DNA from: CANJDH01 sp031430015
Lineage (GTDB): Bacteria; Pseudomonadota; Gammaproteobacteria; Burkholderiales; JAEUOS01
Direction: 5' to 3'
Length of the DNA stretch: 64,000 nt
Assembly: GCA_031430015.1 (NCBI GenBank)
Contig: JANPAR010000005.1
Span: 1 to 64,000, forward strand
The translations under genes and the position numbers were made by a program. Within the stretch, counting starts at the first letter, position 1, and each line of letters opens with the position of its first letter. Positions 1 to 8,688 of the stretch are shown here, piece by piece. A model generated the notes under the pieces. It saw only the letters and a program-made list of their open reading frames with translations. It was not told the DNA's origin and did not search any database.

Positions 1-694
1 CGACGCCGGTGGCGAGAAAATTCGCGCCCTGATTGGCGAGGATCGCGACTTGGGTGTCGAGCAGCGCGAGGTCGAGATGCTGGCCGATGCCGGTCTCAGC
101 GCGGTGCGTCAGCGCCGCGCACACCGCGATGCTGGCGTACATGCCGGTCATGATGTCAATGATCGGGATGCCGGCCTTTTGTGGCCCGGCGCCCGGCTCG
201 CCGTCTTTCTCACCGGTGATCGACATGAAGCCGCCCATGCCCTGGATCATGAAGTCGTAGCCGGGGCGTTCGCGATACGGGCCGGTCTGGCCGAAGCCGG
301 TGACCGAGCAATAAATCAGGCGCGGGTTGAGTTTTTTCAGATCGTTCCAGCCCAGACCGTAGCGGTCGAGGTCACCGTATTTGTAGTTCTCCAGCAGCAC
401 GTCGCATTGCACGGCGAGCTCACGCACCAGTTGCTGTCCTTCCGGTTTTGAGAGGTTGACGGTGATCGATTTCTTGCCGCGATTGGCGCTGGCGAAATAG
501 GCCGACTCCTTGGTGTCCTGGCCATCGCGATCCTTGAGCCACGGCGGGCCGTAGGCGCGCGAGTCGTCACCACTCTTGGGGCGCTCGACCTTGATGACTT
601 CGGCGCCGAGATCGGCGAGATTTTGCCCGGTCCAAGGCGCAGCAAGCACGCGCGAGAGATCGAGGACACGGATGTGGGAAAGCGGGCCGGGCAT
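1..694 (-). CDS. Family III CoA-transferase (CaiB/BaiF type), C-terminus beyond the window
   Basis: Family III enzymes move CoA between carboxylic acids through an aspartyl-CoA intermediate in the cytosol. The first 231 codons are visible and the C-terminal part lies outside the window. The protein opens with PLSHIRVLDLSRVLAAPWTG and ADLGAEVIKVERP, the family's N-terminal signature. The LDLALLD motif near residue 213 carries the expected nucleophilic Asp, followed by TQVAILANQGANFLATG. The start is the ATG at 694. The gene runs in the same direction as the hydratase, Bug receptor and malonyl-CoA decarboxylase genes upstream of it, so it may activate an acid taken up by that unit. The acyl donor and acceptor cannot be read from sequence. 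Confidence 0.9.
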   Translation of the reverse strand, partial: MPGPLSHIRVLDLSRVLAAPWTGQNLADLGAEVIKVERPKSGDDSRAYGPPWLKDRDGQDTKESAYFASANRGKKSITVNLSKPEGQQLVRELAVQCDVLLENYKYGDLDRYGLGWNDLKKLNPRLIYCSVTGFGQTGPYRERPGYDFMIQGMGGFMSITGEKDGEPGAGPQKAGIPIIDIMTGMYASIAVCAALTHRAETGIGQHLDLALLDTQVAILANQGANFLATGV

Positions 695-799
695 GATGAG
701 TCCTTGAGTAGAAAAAGAAAAACTGCAGGTGTGGGGCGGGAGAAGGTAGACAGGCAAGCCAGGTTGCGCGATTCGTTGCTGCCCCGCGCCGCAACGACG

Positions 800-1576
800 C
801 TAATTGAACTGCGGTTTGGTCTTGGCGAGAAACGCGCGCACGCCTTCGCGGTATTCGTCCGTTTCAAAAAACGCAAAATGCTCGGCCACTTCAGCCTCGT
901 CGAGCGGCGCGGCCGCTGCCATCAAACGCCGCACCCAGCGCTTGTTGGCGCGCGCCGCATTCGGGCCGCCAGCGGCGATGCGCGCGGCGGCGGCATAGGC
1001 TTCTTTCTCTACGTCATCGTCCGCGACGATGCGCGTGAGCAGGCCTTTGTCATAGGCTTCGCGCGCGCCGAAGACGCGGCCTTCGAGCAATATCTCCAGC
1101 GTCACCGCCTTGCCCACCAATGCGAGCAGGCCCGCCATTTCGCTGTGCGCAAGGGGAAAGCCGAGGCGATTGATCGGTACGCCGAAACGGCTCGACTCGG
1201 CAGCAATGCGCATGTCGCACGAACACGCGATCTCCAGCCCGCCGCCGACGCACGCGCCTTCGATCAGCGCCACCGTCGGCACGGGGCATTCGACAATTGC
1301 CATCAATGCGCCTTTGACCGTTTCTTCGTGATAGCGGGTGCCATCGTTCACATTTGCACGCACGGTCTGAAACTCGCCGATGTCGGCACCGGCCGCAAAG
1401 TTGCCTTCTGCACCGCGCACGACAATAGCCCTAAGACCCGCTTCCAGAGCCAGTCTTCGCATGATGTCGCGGAGCGATTGCCAGTGCGCTACCGATAGCG
1501 CATTGAGCTTGCCCGGCGTCGAGAGGGTGACGGTACCAATGGCACCGTCGCGCACGAATGAAATGGGGGGGAGCAT
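800..1576 (-). CDS. Enoyl-CoA hydratase/isomerase family protein
   Basis: Crotonase-fold protein of about 258 residues that should bind an acyl-CoA. The oxyanion-hole segment NFAAGADIGEF and the GACVGGGLEIACSCDMRIA segment are clear. The first catalytic Glu position (GGGLE) is kept, but the second Glu of classic hydratases, normally in a PE motif, is Ile in SRFGVPINRLGF. The reaction may therefore be isomerisation, hydrolysis or decarboxylation rather than hydration. Start: the ATG at 1576 is preferred; an in-frame GTG at 1600 would add eight residues. Neither has a clear ribosome site. The gene lies between the CoA-transferase and a Bug receptor in one minus-strand run. Confidence 0.85.
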   Translation of the reverse strand: MLPPISFVRDGAIGTVTLSTPGKLNALSVAHWQSLRDIMRRLALEAGLRAIVVRGAEGNFAAGADIGEFQTVRANVNDGTRYHEETVKGALMAIVECPVPTVALIEGACVGGGLEIACSCDMRIAAESSRFGVPINRLGFPLAHSEMAGLLALVGKAVTLEILLEGRVFGAREAYDKGLLTRIVADDDVEKEAYAAAARIAAGGPNAARANKRWVRRLMAAAAPLDEAEVAEHFAFFETDEYREGVRAFLAKTKPQFN

Positions 1577-1638
1577 AGAGGCCGAAAAAAAGCCACGCAC
1601 CCGGGAGGGGCCGTGGCCGTTTGATCACAGTGAAACGG

Positions 1639-2628
1639 TCAAAGATCGATTTTAGCGCCCGAGGCGGCAACCACCTTGCCCCATTTTTCAATTTCGCTGC
1701 GGATGAAACGCGTGAAGTCGGCGGGTGTATTGCCGCCCAGATCGGCACCCTGGTTGAACCAGAAGTCCTTGATGCCCGGCTCCTGCATGATCCTGGCCAC
1801 TTCCTGCTGCGTCTTGTTGACGATCTCCAGCGGCGTGCCCTTGACGGCCCACAGTGCATACCAGGTGGTCGCCTGATAGCCCTTGATACCCACTTCGTCC
1901 ATCGTCGGAATCGTGGGGAAGGCCGGCACACGTTTGGTACTCGTGACCGCCAGTGCCTTCAACTTGCCCGCCTTGATCTGCGCAGCCGAAGTACCCATGC
2001 CGTCGAAGGCAAAGTCTACCGAGCCCGCGAGCAGATCCTGCATCATCGGCCCGGCGCCGCGATAGGGGATATGGGTCATGAACGTGCCGGTCATTTGCTT
2101 GAACAATTCGACCGTGAGGTGGTGCGAGGTGCCGTTGCCGGCCGAGCCGAAGTTGAGCTTGCCGGGGTTCTTCTTCGCGTAGGCGAGGAAGTCGGCGAAG
2201 GTGTTGATGGTGGTGTGCTTGGGGTGGACAACCACTACATTGGGAATGTAGGCAAGCACCGTGATCGGGATGAAGTCCTTTTCCAGGTTGTAGGGCAGCT
2301 TGGTATAGAGCGACTCGGCGATGGTGTGATGCACAGCGCCGCAAAATAGTGTGTAGCCGTCTGGCGGCGCTTTGGACGCCGTACTCGCACCCACCGTGCC
2401 GCCCGCACCGCCAAGATTTTCCACCGTGAACTGCTGGCCCAGCACCTGCGACAGGCGCGCCGCCACCGGGCGCAAAAACACGTCGGTGCCGCCGCCTGCG
2501 GGGAAGGGGTTGATCACCCGCACCGGCTTGGTGGGCCACGCGCCCTGTGCAAAGGCTCCCGGCACACCGCCTGCCATTGCTGCGCCGAAAGCAGAAGCGC
2601 CCTGCACAAATTGTCTGCGATTGATCAT
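1639..2628 (-). CDS. Bug-type (TctC-like) periplasmic solute-binding receptor
   Basis: Periplasmic receptor of the tripartite tricarboxylate transporter family, 329 residues. It has an N-terminal export signal beginning MINRRQFVQGASAFG (twin-Arg-like) and ending near GAFAQG, then the family motifs PTKPVRVINPFPAGGGTD, ENLGGAGGTVGA, APPDGYTL and MTHIPYRGAGPMMQDLLAG. The ribosome site AGGAGA lies six bases before the ATG at 2628. No TctA/TctB membrane genes are nearby, so it must work with distant permeases or act in sensing. Its place between a CoA-transferase/hydratase pair and malonyl-CoA decarboxylase suggests a dicarboxylate ligand such as malonate, which is inference. Confidence 0.93.
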   Translation of the reverse strand: MINRRQFVQGASAFGAAMAGGVPGAFAQGAWPTKPVRVINPFPAGGGTDVFLRPVAARLSQVLGQQFTVENLGGAGGTVGASTASKAPPDGYTLFCGAVHHTIAESLYTKLPYNLEKDFIPITVLAYIPNVVVVHPKHTTINTFADFLAYAKKNPGKLNFGSAGNGTSHHLTVELFKQMTGTFMTHIPYRGAGPMMQDLLAGSVDFAFDGMGTSAAQIKAGKLKALAVTSTKRVPAFPTIPTMDEVGIKGYQATTWYALWAVKGTPLEIVNKTQQEVARIMQEPGIKDFWFNQGADLGGNTPADFTRFIRSEIEKWGKVVAASGAKIDL

Positions 2629-2688
2629 GTTGTCTCCTGTGGTTTTGAATGATGGGCGAGCTATTTTGCCGCCGCATTTGAATCGAAA

Positions 2689-4029
2689 TCAGGCAGCGAG
2701 GCGTTGATTCTGCTCAATCATGCGCCGCCCCACTTCAGCCAGGCGCGCGAGGCGCCCGCTGGAGGCCACCGTGCCTTCGGCGTCAAAGGCTTCAAGATTT
2801 TTCTCGATGTCGTCGAGGTCATAGTAGTAATTGACCATCAGGCCATGCGATTGGTTCATGCCTTTTTCGGATACATCCGCCAGCCAGTTGAGTCGCTCAA
2901 GGCGCGCGCCATTGCCGAGGTGAAAGCGTGCGACGGCATCCGCAGGGCGTTCGTTGCGCTTGATATCGCGCAGGTAGTGCGCGGCCAGGCTCATCAGCGG
3001 CGCGCGCATGTCACCGGCCAGTTTGGCATCGCTGCGCCAGTTCAGGGCGAGGGCGTCGCGCAGCGCACGCGGCAACGTCTGTTTGGCGAGCCAGCCCGCG
3101 AAGCCAGGTATCGGCGAGAGCGTGACGAAATGTTCGAGCTTGGGAAAATCGCGCTTCAAGTCTTCGACCACGCGTTTGAGCAAAAAATTGCCAAAGGAAA
3201 TCCCGCGCAGACCGCTCTGCGTGCTGCTGATCGAATAGAACATCGCCGCGCGCGCACGGCGCGTGTCGAACACCGGCGCGGCTTCGTCGAGCAGCGCCTG
3301 CACATTGCCGGCGATGTCGGCTGTGAGCGCGACTTCGACGAACACCAGTGGCTCATCGCGCAGGCGTGGATGAAAAAACGCGTACACACGGCGGTCGCCG
3401 TCGAGACGGTTTTTCATATCCATCCACGAATGGATCTCGTGCACCGCTTCGTACTGCATCAGCTTTTCGAGAATGTGCGCGGGTGACTCCCAGCCGATGC
3501 GGCGCAGTTCGAGAAAGCCGACATCGAACCAGTCGGCCAGTTGCGCCTCCAGTTCGGCTTCGAGCGCGCGCCACTGAGGATATTGCTTGATCAGATCGAG
3601 CATTTCGGCGCGCAGGGCGACCAGGAAACGCACGCCGCCGAATGCGGAGCCGAGCAGGCGGATCACGCGCGAGCGCGGTGACTGCATCGCCTCGCGCAGT
3701 TGCACCTCGGCCCGCCATTCGTTCTCGCGCCCGCCGGCCTCGGTGTATTGCGCAAATGCGTCGCGCACCGCCGCCGAGTCAGGCTTGAGCTCGACCGCCA
3801 GCGCGGTGAGCGCCTCAATCCGCGTCGCCGCATTCATCGCCTGATACAGGGGCATCAGCCCGGCGGCGCGAGTGCGCGCTGCAATCGCGCCCCCCTGCTC
3901 GCGGGCACAAGCGTCAATCTCCCGAATCCAGGTACGCAGCAGGTCCGACTCGGACTGCGCATTGCGCGGGGCCTCGCCCGGCACAAACCAGCTCTTGATG
4001 CGTCGAAACGCCGAATCGATCTCAGGCAT
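2689..4029 (-). CDS. Malonyl-CoA decarboxylase
   Basis: Decarboxylates malonyl-CoA to acetyl-CoA and CO2 in the cytosol. The 446-residue protein has the N-terminal helical domain (about 1-150) and the C-terminal acetyltransferase-like catalytic domain. Family segments are FFHPRLRDEPLVFVEVALT, GISFGNFLLKRVVEDL, FVTLSPIPGFAGWL, FHLGNGARLERLNWLADVS and KGMNQSHGLMVNYYYDL, including the Ser/His catalytic region. The start is ATG at 4029. It is followed on the same strand by a Bug receptor and acyl-CoA enzymes, consistent with malonate or malonyl-CoA breakdown. No malonyl-CoA synthetase is visible; the CoA-transferase at the window edge could supply malonyl-CoA (inference). Confidence 0.92.
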   Translation of the reverse strand: MPEIDSAFRRIKSWFVPGEAPRNAQSESDLLRTWIREIDACAREQGGAIAARTRAAGLMPLYQAMNAATRIEALTALAVELKPDSAAVRDAFAQYTEAGGRENEWRAEVQLREAMQSPRSRVIRLLGSAFGGVRFLVALRAEMLDLIKQYPQWRALEAELEAQLADWFDVGFLELRRIGWESPAHILEKLMQYEAVHEIHSWMDMKNRLDGDRRVYAFFHPRLRDEPLVFVEVALTADIAGNVQALLDEAAPVFDTRRARAAMFYSISSTQSGLRGISFGNFLLKRVVEDLKRDFPKLEHFVTLSPIPGFAGWLAKQTLPRALRDALALNWRSDAKLAGDMRAPLMSLAAHYLRDIKRNERPADAVARFHLGNGARLERLNWLADVSEKGMNQSHGLMVNYYYDLDDIEKNLEAFDAEGTVASSGRLARLAEVGRRMIEQNQRLAA

Positions 4030-4739
4030 CGGCCAAGCTTGCAGGGAGATAAGCGAAATTCCCTAAAATTTTCATTAACATCGCCCAACAATGGCTCTTT
4101 ATGACGTTATTTTACAGACATACTGTTTAGAATGTAGGATGGCAATTACGGTCCAAGGGTCCAAGATCAGCGCGCGACGTTTGCTAAAGATTTCAACATG
4201 GCATCGGCGGATTAACACGAACCAATCGCAAGCCGAGGTAATCGATCATGCAATCTGCACGTAAGGTTTTAACTACTGAGCAGCTCGCATCCATCGGAGT
4301 AATCGCCGTTGAGTCTGGAGCTTGAAGCCGCGTGGGTCGATTTCCTTATTTTGCTCAAGAACGTAGTCGAGCAATTTTGTAAGGAGACTATGTGCGCTCA
4401 TCTGGCATTCGGCAGCGAATAAGGTGTGATTGGTCCGAAGTATGATTGGTTCGGATAGACTGAATTGATTATGCCATCGGGCGATTCTTAAAATTACATG
4501 TGTCTACAGCGACGCTGTTGATTGTTCAGGCGCCAGTTGAAGAAGCGCACCCATCAATGCCTTCAGCCAGCAAAGGCTCCGAGACTGGCTTTGGGAGCGG
4601 CTCTTGGCGCGACGGCCTTTCCAAACACATTCATTCGCATCGGGCTGCTCAACGAGTAGCATCCTCCTCGATCCAACGGGCCTATCATCGGCAAGATCGT
4701 CGTCGTCGCCCATGAACCAAAGGTCGGCGCTGTCGCGGC
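4030..4739. other. Intergenic region, A+T-richer, no gene recognised
   Basis: About 710 bases with no convincing coding sequence. The part from 4060 to 4500 is visibly richer in A+T than its neighbours and should hold the malonyl-CoA decarboxylase promoter, but no confident promoter hexamers were found. The part from 4500 to 4739 continues past the end of the DHH pseudogene and shows no recognisable protein similarity. Confidence 0.6.
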
Positions 4740-5300
4740 TCAGAGTGCCGGATACGCCGACTTGAACGCCTCCAAAAACGGTTGAGGTCTTCGCGCGGCG
4801 GTTAATTGATGTCTGCTGCACTAGACCGTCCACCACCACTGGGAAACTGCCGGCATAGCGAGTCCGCTCCCTGTGGCCGCGACACCGGGACGCGCACGCT
4901 GACCGAGTAGCCCTGCGGCGTTTCGACCACGATGGCATGGGCGTGCTGTGGATGTCCCCGTGCAAGTTCGTTGGCGAATACCCCCTGGGCGCGCCGCGCC
5001 CAGGGCAAAGCCGGCAATTTGATGGCAGCGGCACCCGAGTCTTCATGCAGTATCGGCGCGCGCCGGGCGGCGGCAAGATACTCGCCCATGGTGGCGCGCA
5101 CGTCACCCACAAAGGGATCGTGCGCAATGAATTCGCGCGGGTCGGCCCAGGCCGCCATGCGAGCGAACACGGTTGCCGGATCGACGCGCAAATCGGCAAC
5201 CGTTTCGCCCTAAGCGTTGTAGTTCATCAGCGTGCCCAGCTCGGCGAGCTGCTCCAACAGGCGGCGCTTGATCCGGGCAGGCTGGCTGCGGGCCGGGGCA
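4740..5300 (-). pseudogene. Decayed DHH-family phosphoesterase (second copy of the gene at 6224-7195)
   Basis: Translation of this stretch matches the C-terminal half of the intact DHH protein nearby: LAELGTLMNYNA, FARMAAWADPREF, PWARRAQGVFANELA, SVSVRVPVSRPQGAD and LCRQF are shared. Three disablements are visible. A TAG stop at 5210-5212 replaces the Tyr of NYNAYGE. A TAA stop at 4802-4804 replaces the Gln of GINQLPRE. One T is missing in a T run near 4776-4780, after which the other frame reads FLEAFKSAYPAL and stops at 4740, matching the FLAAFYLAYPSR end of the intact copy. The N-terminal half with the DHH motif is absent; similarity fades upstream of about 5260. The copies differ at many residues, so the duplication or acquisition is old. 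Confidence 0.85.
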
Positions 5301-5472
5301 CTGACACTCGGCAAGGCTCGCGCAAACCGGCCATGTTGCTCCGGGAGTGAATGTGGGCAATGACTCAAACAGCGCAGTGGCGGCGGCGTTTCGGCATGCA
5401 CGAGAAGGGAGCAGACTCGCGGAATCAAAAGATGCAACCGTGATCACACCAACAATTTCGAGTGATTTCCCT

Positions 5473-5892
5473 TTATGTGGCACCGACACGCACAAGAGCC
5501 TGCGCGGAAGTCACGATCGGGATTCCCTGATACTGATCCAACACAAGCAAATCCTTATCGCCTGACACGATCAAATCCGCATGGGCGCTGACCGCGCACG
5601 CGAGGACATGATCATCATCCGGATCGCGGCTCACCGGCATGGATAGCGCCAACGCGGGGATTTCTTCAAGCACGCTGCGGGCGATGGAGAACAGCGCCTC
5701 TGGCGACTGCATACGCCCCCGAATGGATTTTTCGAGCCGGTCGTAACGCAGCACGCGCTCCAGTTCTGCGAGAAGCGTCGCACTGGTGAAAAACCGCCAG
5801 CCCGCCGCAAAACCCTGATCGAGCATTTGCCGGGGCGGCCCACTCCAAATTAATCCAGACACCAGCGTGTTGGTGTCCGGCACCACCCGCAT
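5473..5892 (-). CDS. PIN-domain toxin (putative ribonuclease)
   Basis: PIN-family protein of 139 residues, of the class annotated as toxin component of toxin-antitoxin pairs; such proteins are Mg-dependent ribonucleases. Acidic active-site positions are visible: the N-terminal Asp in VVPDTNTLVSG, a Glu in LLAELERVL, and Asp residues in DPDDDHVLACA and IVSGDKDLL. The ATG at 5892 starts one base after the stop of the upstream antitoxin gene, so both are on one transcript. The pair sits between the DHH pseudogene and the intact DHH gene. Confidence 0.85.
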   Translation of the reverse strand: MRVVPDTNTLVSGLIWSGPPRQMLDQGFAAGWRFFTSATLLAELERVLRYDRLEKSIRGRMQSPEALFSIARSVLEEIPALALSMPVSRDPDDDHVLACAVSAHADLIVSGDKDLLVLDQYQGIPIVTSAQALVRVGAT

Positions 5893-5893
5893 A

Positions 5894-6142
5894 TCAAGCC
5901 GCTGCCGCGCCGGTGCGGAAAGCGGCGCGTGCCGCTTTTATTTGCATCGAGATTTCTTCATCGGAAAGAGGCACATCCGATCCTGCCTTGTCCATCCCGC
6001 TCCACATTCCGCGCAAACGCGCCATCGCTGCGGCGCGCGTTGCCGCGTCTATCAGCAGCACGACGGCTGGCTGACGCAACACGCCCTCGCTGGTGGCGCG
6101 CGCGGCCAAATCATCAGGCAACTCGATCGTGATGGAGGTCAT
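5894..6142 (-). CDS. Antitoxin of the PIN toxin pair
   Basis: Protein of 82 residues that begins SITIELPDDLAARA, a beta-strand followed by helix pattern typical of ribbon-helix-helix antitoxins. The C-terminal half is helical and charged (LSDEEISMQIKAARAAFR), fitting a segment that wraps the toxin. It ends one base before the PIN toxin start, the usual antitoxin-first order. Role inferred mainly from gene pairing; the DNA-binding fold is an inference from a short N-terminal match. Confidence 0.75.
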   Translation of the reverse strand: MTSITIELPDDLAARATSEGVLRQPAVVLLIDAATRAAAMARLRGMWSGMDKAGSDVPLSDEEISMQIKAARAAFRTGAAAA

Positions 6143-6223
6143 GTGATGCTCCTCTGGAATTTGGAATATCCGGAATCATAGCCCACAGCGCAGGCCAAAC
6201 GCACTTCTCAATACCGGTCGCGG

Positions 6224-7195
6224 CTAACGCGACGGATATGCCAGATAGAACGCCGCAAGAAAGCGATCGAGCTCTTCGCGCGGCAGTTGATTGATGCCTG
6301 CCGCGCCGGACCGGCCGCCGCCAGTGAGGAACTGCCGGCATAGCACATCCGCTCCCTGCGGCCGTGAAACCGGCGCACGCACGCTTACCGAATACCGGTC
6401 ACGCATGCGCACCAGCAAGGCATGCGCGCGCTGCGGATGGGCCAGCGCCAGTTCATTCGCCCACACGCCCTGCACGCGCCGCGCCCAGGGCACATCGGGC
6501 AGCTCAAATACCACCGCGGCCGATGTGGCGCGCAGCGCCGGTGCCGCGCGTGCGGTCGCAAGGTCGGCTCGCATCGCCGCGCGCAAGTCGTGCGCGAAGG
6601 TGTCAGCGGCGAGAAATGCACGCGGGTCGGCATGGGGTGCCATGCGCTCGAACAGACTCGCTGGATCCACGTGCAGATCGGCAATCGTCTCGCCGTAGGC
6701 GTTGTAGTTCATCAACGTGCCCAACTCGGCGAGCGCGTCGAGGCCAGCGTCATCTACGGCATCACCGGGTGGCGCATTGCGTGCTGCGAGACGCGCCGCA
6801 GCATGCAGGTTGTCGCCAAACGCTGCCGTCACGGCCCAGGCACGAAAGCGCCCGCCCACAAAGTGATCGACCAGCAAGCTCGAACACAGCGCTGCCGACG
6901 TGTCGATGTGCGCGTGCAACGCCGTGTGTGTAGGGATCACCCCGGCATGATGATGATCAAACCAGCGCACGCTCACGCCGCGCGCCAGCATGGTTTCAAG
7001 CGCAATGCGATTGGTGTCGAGCGAAATATCGGCGACCCATACCGTATCACCCGTCCGCGCATCGCAACGCGCGAGCAAAGCAATGTCGCGCTTGACGCCG
7101 GTGATGACGTGATCGGGCGCGTGGCCTGCGAGCCGCAATTGATGTGCGGCACACAGGCCGTCGGAGTCGCCGTTGAAAACAAACCAGGTGGTCAT
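6224..7195 (-). CDS. DHH-family phosphoesterase
   Basis: Protein of 323 residues related to the DHH/DHHA1 metal-dependent phosphoesterases (RecJ/NrnA relatives), which cleave phosphodiester or phosphoanhydride bonds. The N-terminal metal site is seen as FNGDSDGLCAAHQL, the second as VWVADISLD and the DHH motif itself as RWFDHHHAG. The C-terminal part carries the ending VSRPQGADVLCRQF followed by a GGGRSGAAGIN glycine-rich segment, like the DHHA1 substrate loop. The ATG at 7195 is chosen because the DSDG motif follows directly; the reading frame is open further upstream but encodes nothing family-like. The natural substrate is unknown. A decayed copy lies at 4740-5300. Confidence 0.85.
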   Translation of the reverse strand: MTTWFVFNGDSDGLCAAHQLRLAGHAPDHVITGVKRDIALLARCDARTGDTVWVADISLDTNRIALETMLARGVSVRWFDHHHAGVIPTHTALHAHIDTSAALCSSLLVDHFVGGRFRAWAVTAAFGDNLHAAARLAARNAPPGDAVDDAGLDALAELGTLMNYNAYGETIADLHVDPASLFERMAPHADPRAFLAADTFAHDLRAAMRADLATARAAPALRATSAAVVFELPDVPWARRVQGVWANELALAHPQRAHALLVRMRDRYSVSVRAPVSRPQGADVLCRQFLTGGGRSGAAGINQLPREELDRFLAAFYLAYPSR

Positions 7196-7234
7196 GGAAT
7201 CGATTATGGCGGCGCGCACCAGCAATGCCAATGA

Positions 7235-7251
7235 CGCACCGCAACAGTGCG
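7235..7251. promoter_or_regulatory. Candidate NtrC-binding site upstream of narK
   Basis: The sequence carries the NtrC half-sites GCAC (7236-7239) and GTGC (7247-7250) separated by seven bases, the spacing of the enterobacterial consensus TGCAC-N7-GTGCA. It lies about 100 bp upstream of a sigma-54 promoter, a normal enhancer distance. Half-sites this short occur by chance, so the support comes from context. Confidence 0.45.
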
Positions 7252-7271
7252 GCGCATCACACTCAACCATC

Positions 7272-7302
7272 GCCATGAGACCCGCTCCCAGAGGGGCTCT
7301 CC
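7272..7302 (+). repeat. Dispersed repeat, diverged single unit
   Basis: Runs GCCATGAGACCCGCTCCCAG and continues to 7302. It aligns with the unit at 31192-31221, sharing CATGAGA-x-CCGCTCCCA and the CTxTCC end, with changes in the middle where CCACCAAGG reads CCAGAGGGG. It lies between the NtrC-like site and the sigma-54 promoter of narK. Confidence 0.45.
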
Positions 7303-7338
7303 AAGGCACATGCAATTTTTTATCCGGCTTCTGCACGC

Positions 7339-7355
7339 TGGCACGTGGCTTGCGA
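7339..7355 (+). promoter_or_regulatory. Sigma-54 promoter of narK
   Basis: TGGCACGTGGCTTGCG has the invariant GG at 7340-7341 (-24) and GC at 7352-7353 (-12) separated by exactly ten bases, and matches the TGGCAC-N5-TTGC consensus throughout. Transcription should start near 7365, giving a leader of about 40 bases before the narK ATG at 7408. It implies control by RpoN with an enhancer-binding protein such as NtrC. Confidence 0.8.
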
Positions 7356-7407
7356 TACCCACAGCATTGCCCACAATGGCGTGTGCCGCATCGCCGGAGA
7401 TGAAGTT

Positions 7408-8619
7408 ATGAAAACCGCGTTTTGGAAAGCCGGGCACCCGCCCACCCTGTTTGCTGCATTCCTCTATTTTGATCTGGCCTTCATGGTCTGGGTGGTGCTG
7501 GGGCCGCTCGGTGTGCAGATCGCCAAAGACCTCGCGCTCTCGCCTTCGCAAAAAGGCTTGATGGTCGCGACCCCGGTGTTGGCCGGCGCCTTGTTGCGCA
7601 TCGTGATGGGCATTCTGGTCGATCACCTCAAACCGAAATTGGCGGGTGCCATTGCGCAAGTGATCGTGATCGCCGCGCTGGCGTTTGCGTGGATCGGTGG
7701 TATCAAAAACTACGAGCAAGTGTTGGTGCTCGGCATTTTTCTCGGTGTCGCCGGTGCGTCGTTTGCCGTGGCATTGCCGCTGGCGTCGCGCTGGTATCCG
7801 CCCGAGCATCAGGGCACTGCGCTCGGCATTGCCGGCGCCGGCAATTCGGGCACCGTGCTCGCGGCCTTGTTCGCGCCGACGCTCGCGCAGTGGTATGGCT
7901 GGCAAAACGTGTTCGGCTTCGCGCTGATTCCGCTGATCCCTGTGTTCATTTTTTACATGATTGTGGCCAAAGACAGTCCCGATTGCCCGCCGCCCAAACC
8001 GCTGACCGAATACCTCAAGGTGCTGCGCGATCGCGACGCCTGGTGGTTCATGTTTTTCTACAGCGTCACCTTCGGCGGCTTTGTGGGCCTGGCCTCATCG
8101 CTGACGATTTACTTCAACACCCAATACGGTTTGTCGGCAGTGACGGCCGGCTTCTACACGGCGGCTTGCGTGTTTGCCGGCTCGATGTTCCGGCCGCTCG
8201 GCGGCGCGATTGCCGACCGGCTCGGTGGCATCAAGTCGCTGTCGCTGATGTACGTGCTCTCGTCCATCCTGCTGTTCATCGTGAGCTTCGGTCTCGAGTC
8301 GCAATACATGGCGCTTGCCGTGTTCGTCGCCGCGATGTTGTGCCTGGGCATGGGCAATGGCTCGGTGTTTCAACTGGTGCCGCAGCGCTTTCGCAAGGAG
8401 ATCGGCGTGATGACTGGAATGGTCGGCATGGCCGGCGGCGTCGGCGGTTTTTATCTGGCGTCGAGCCTCGGTTACTCGAAGCAGCTCACCGGCAGTTATC
8501 AGACGGGCTTCCTGATTTTTGCGGCGCTTGCCATCGTCGCGCTGGTCGGTCTGACTGCAGTGAAGACACGCTGGCGCACCACCTGGGGTTCGGCGCAGAT
8601 GACCACCGCAAAGGTGTAA
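7408..8619 (+). CDS. narK: NarK/NasA-type nitrate/nitrite transporter (MFS)
   Basis: Major facilitator protein of 403 residues with about 12 hydrophobic segments, importing nitrate (or exchanging nitrate and nitrite) across the inner membrane. The nitrate-porter signatures are both present: GIAGAGNSGTVLAALFAP in the middle and GMGNGSVFQLVPQRF with GMVGMAGGVGGFYL in the C-terminal half. The length suits the single-domain assimilatory type. The ATG at 7408 is preceded by GGAG eight bases away; codons upstream in frame are not family-like. It is the first gene of the nitrate island and has its own sigma-54 promoter. Confidence 0.93.
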   Translation: MKTAFWKAGHPPTLFAAFLYFDLAFMVWVVLGPLGVQIAKDLALSPSQKGLMVATPVLAGALLRIVMGILVDHLKPKLAGAIAQVIVIAALAFAWIGGIKNYEQVLVLGIFLGVAGASFAVALPLASRWYPPEHQGTALGIAGAGNSGTVLAALFAPTLAQWYGWQNVFGFALIPLIPVFIFYMIVAKDSPDCPPPKPLTEYLKVLRDRDAWWFMFFYSVTFGGFVGLASSLTIYFNTQYGLSAVTAGFYTAACVFAGSMFRPLGGAIADRLGGIKSLSLMYVLSSILLFIVSFGLESQYMALAVFVAAMLCLGMGNGSVFQLVPQRFRKEIGVMTGMVGMAGGVGGFYLASSLGYSKQLTGSYQTGFLIFAALAIVALVGLTAVKTRWRTTWGSAQMTTAKV

Positions 8620-8688
8620 CGCCGGCGATGCCGCCTCCGCGGCGGCGCCCGCTGCCCGCAGCACTGGCTGCGGCAGCATAATCCCGGC

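Noticed and set aside
4500..5200. A long open stretch on the minus strand across the DHH pseudogene as a new gene
   Set aside because: The family-matching translation lies in a different frame and explains the DNA better; the long frame has no recognisable protein features.
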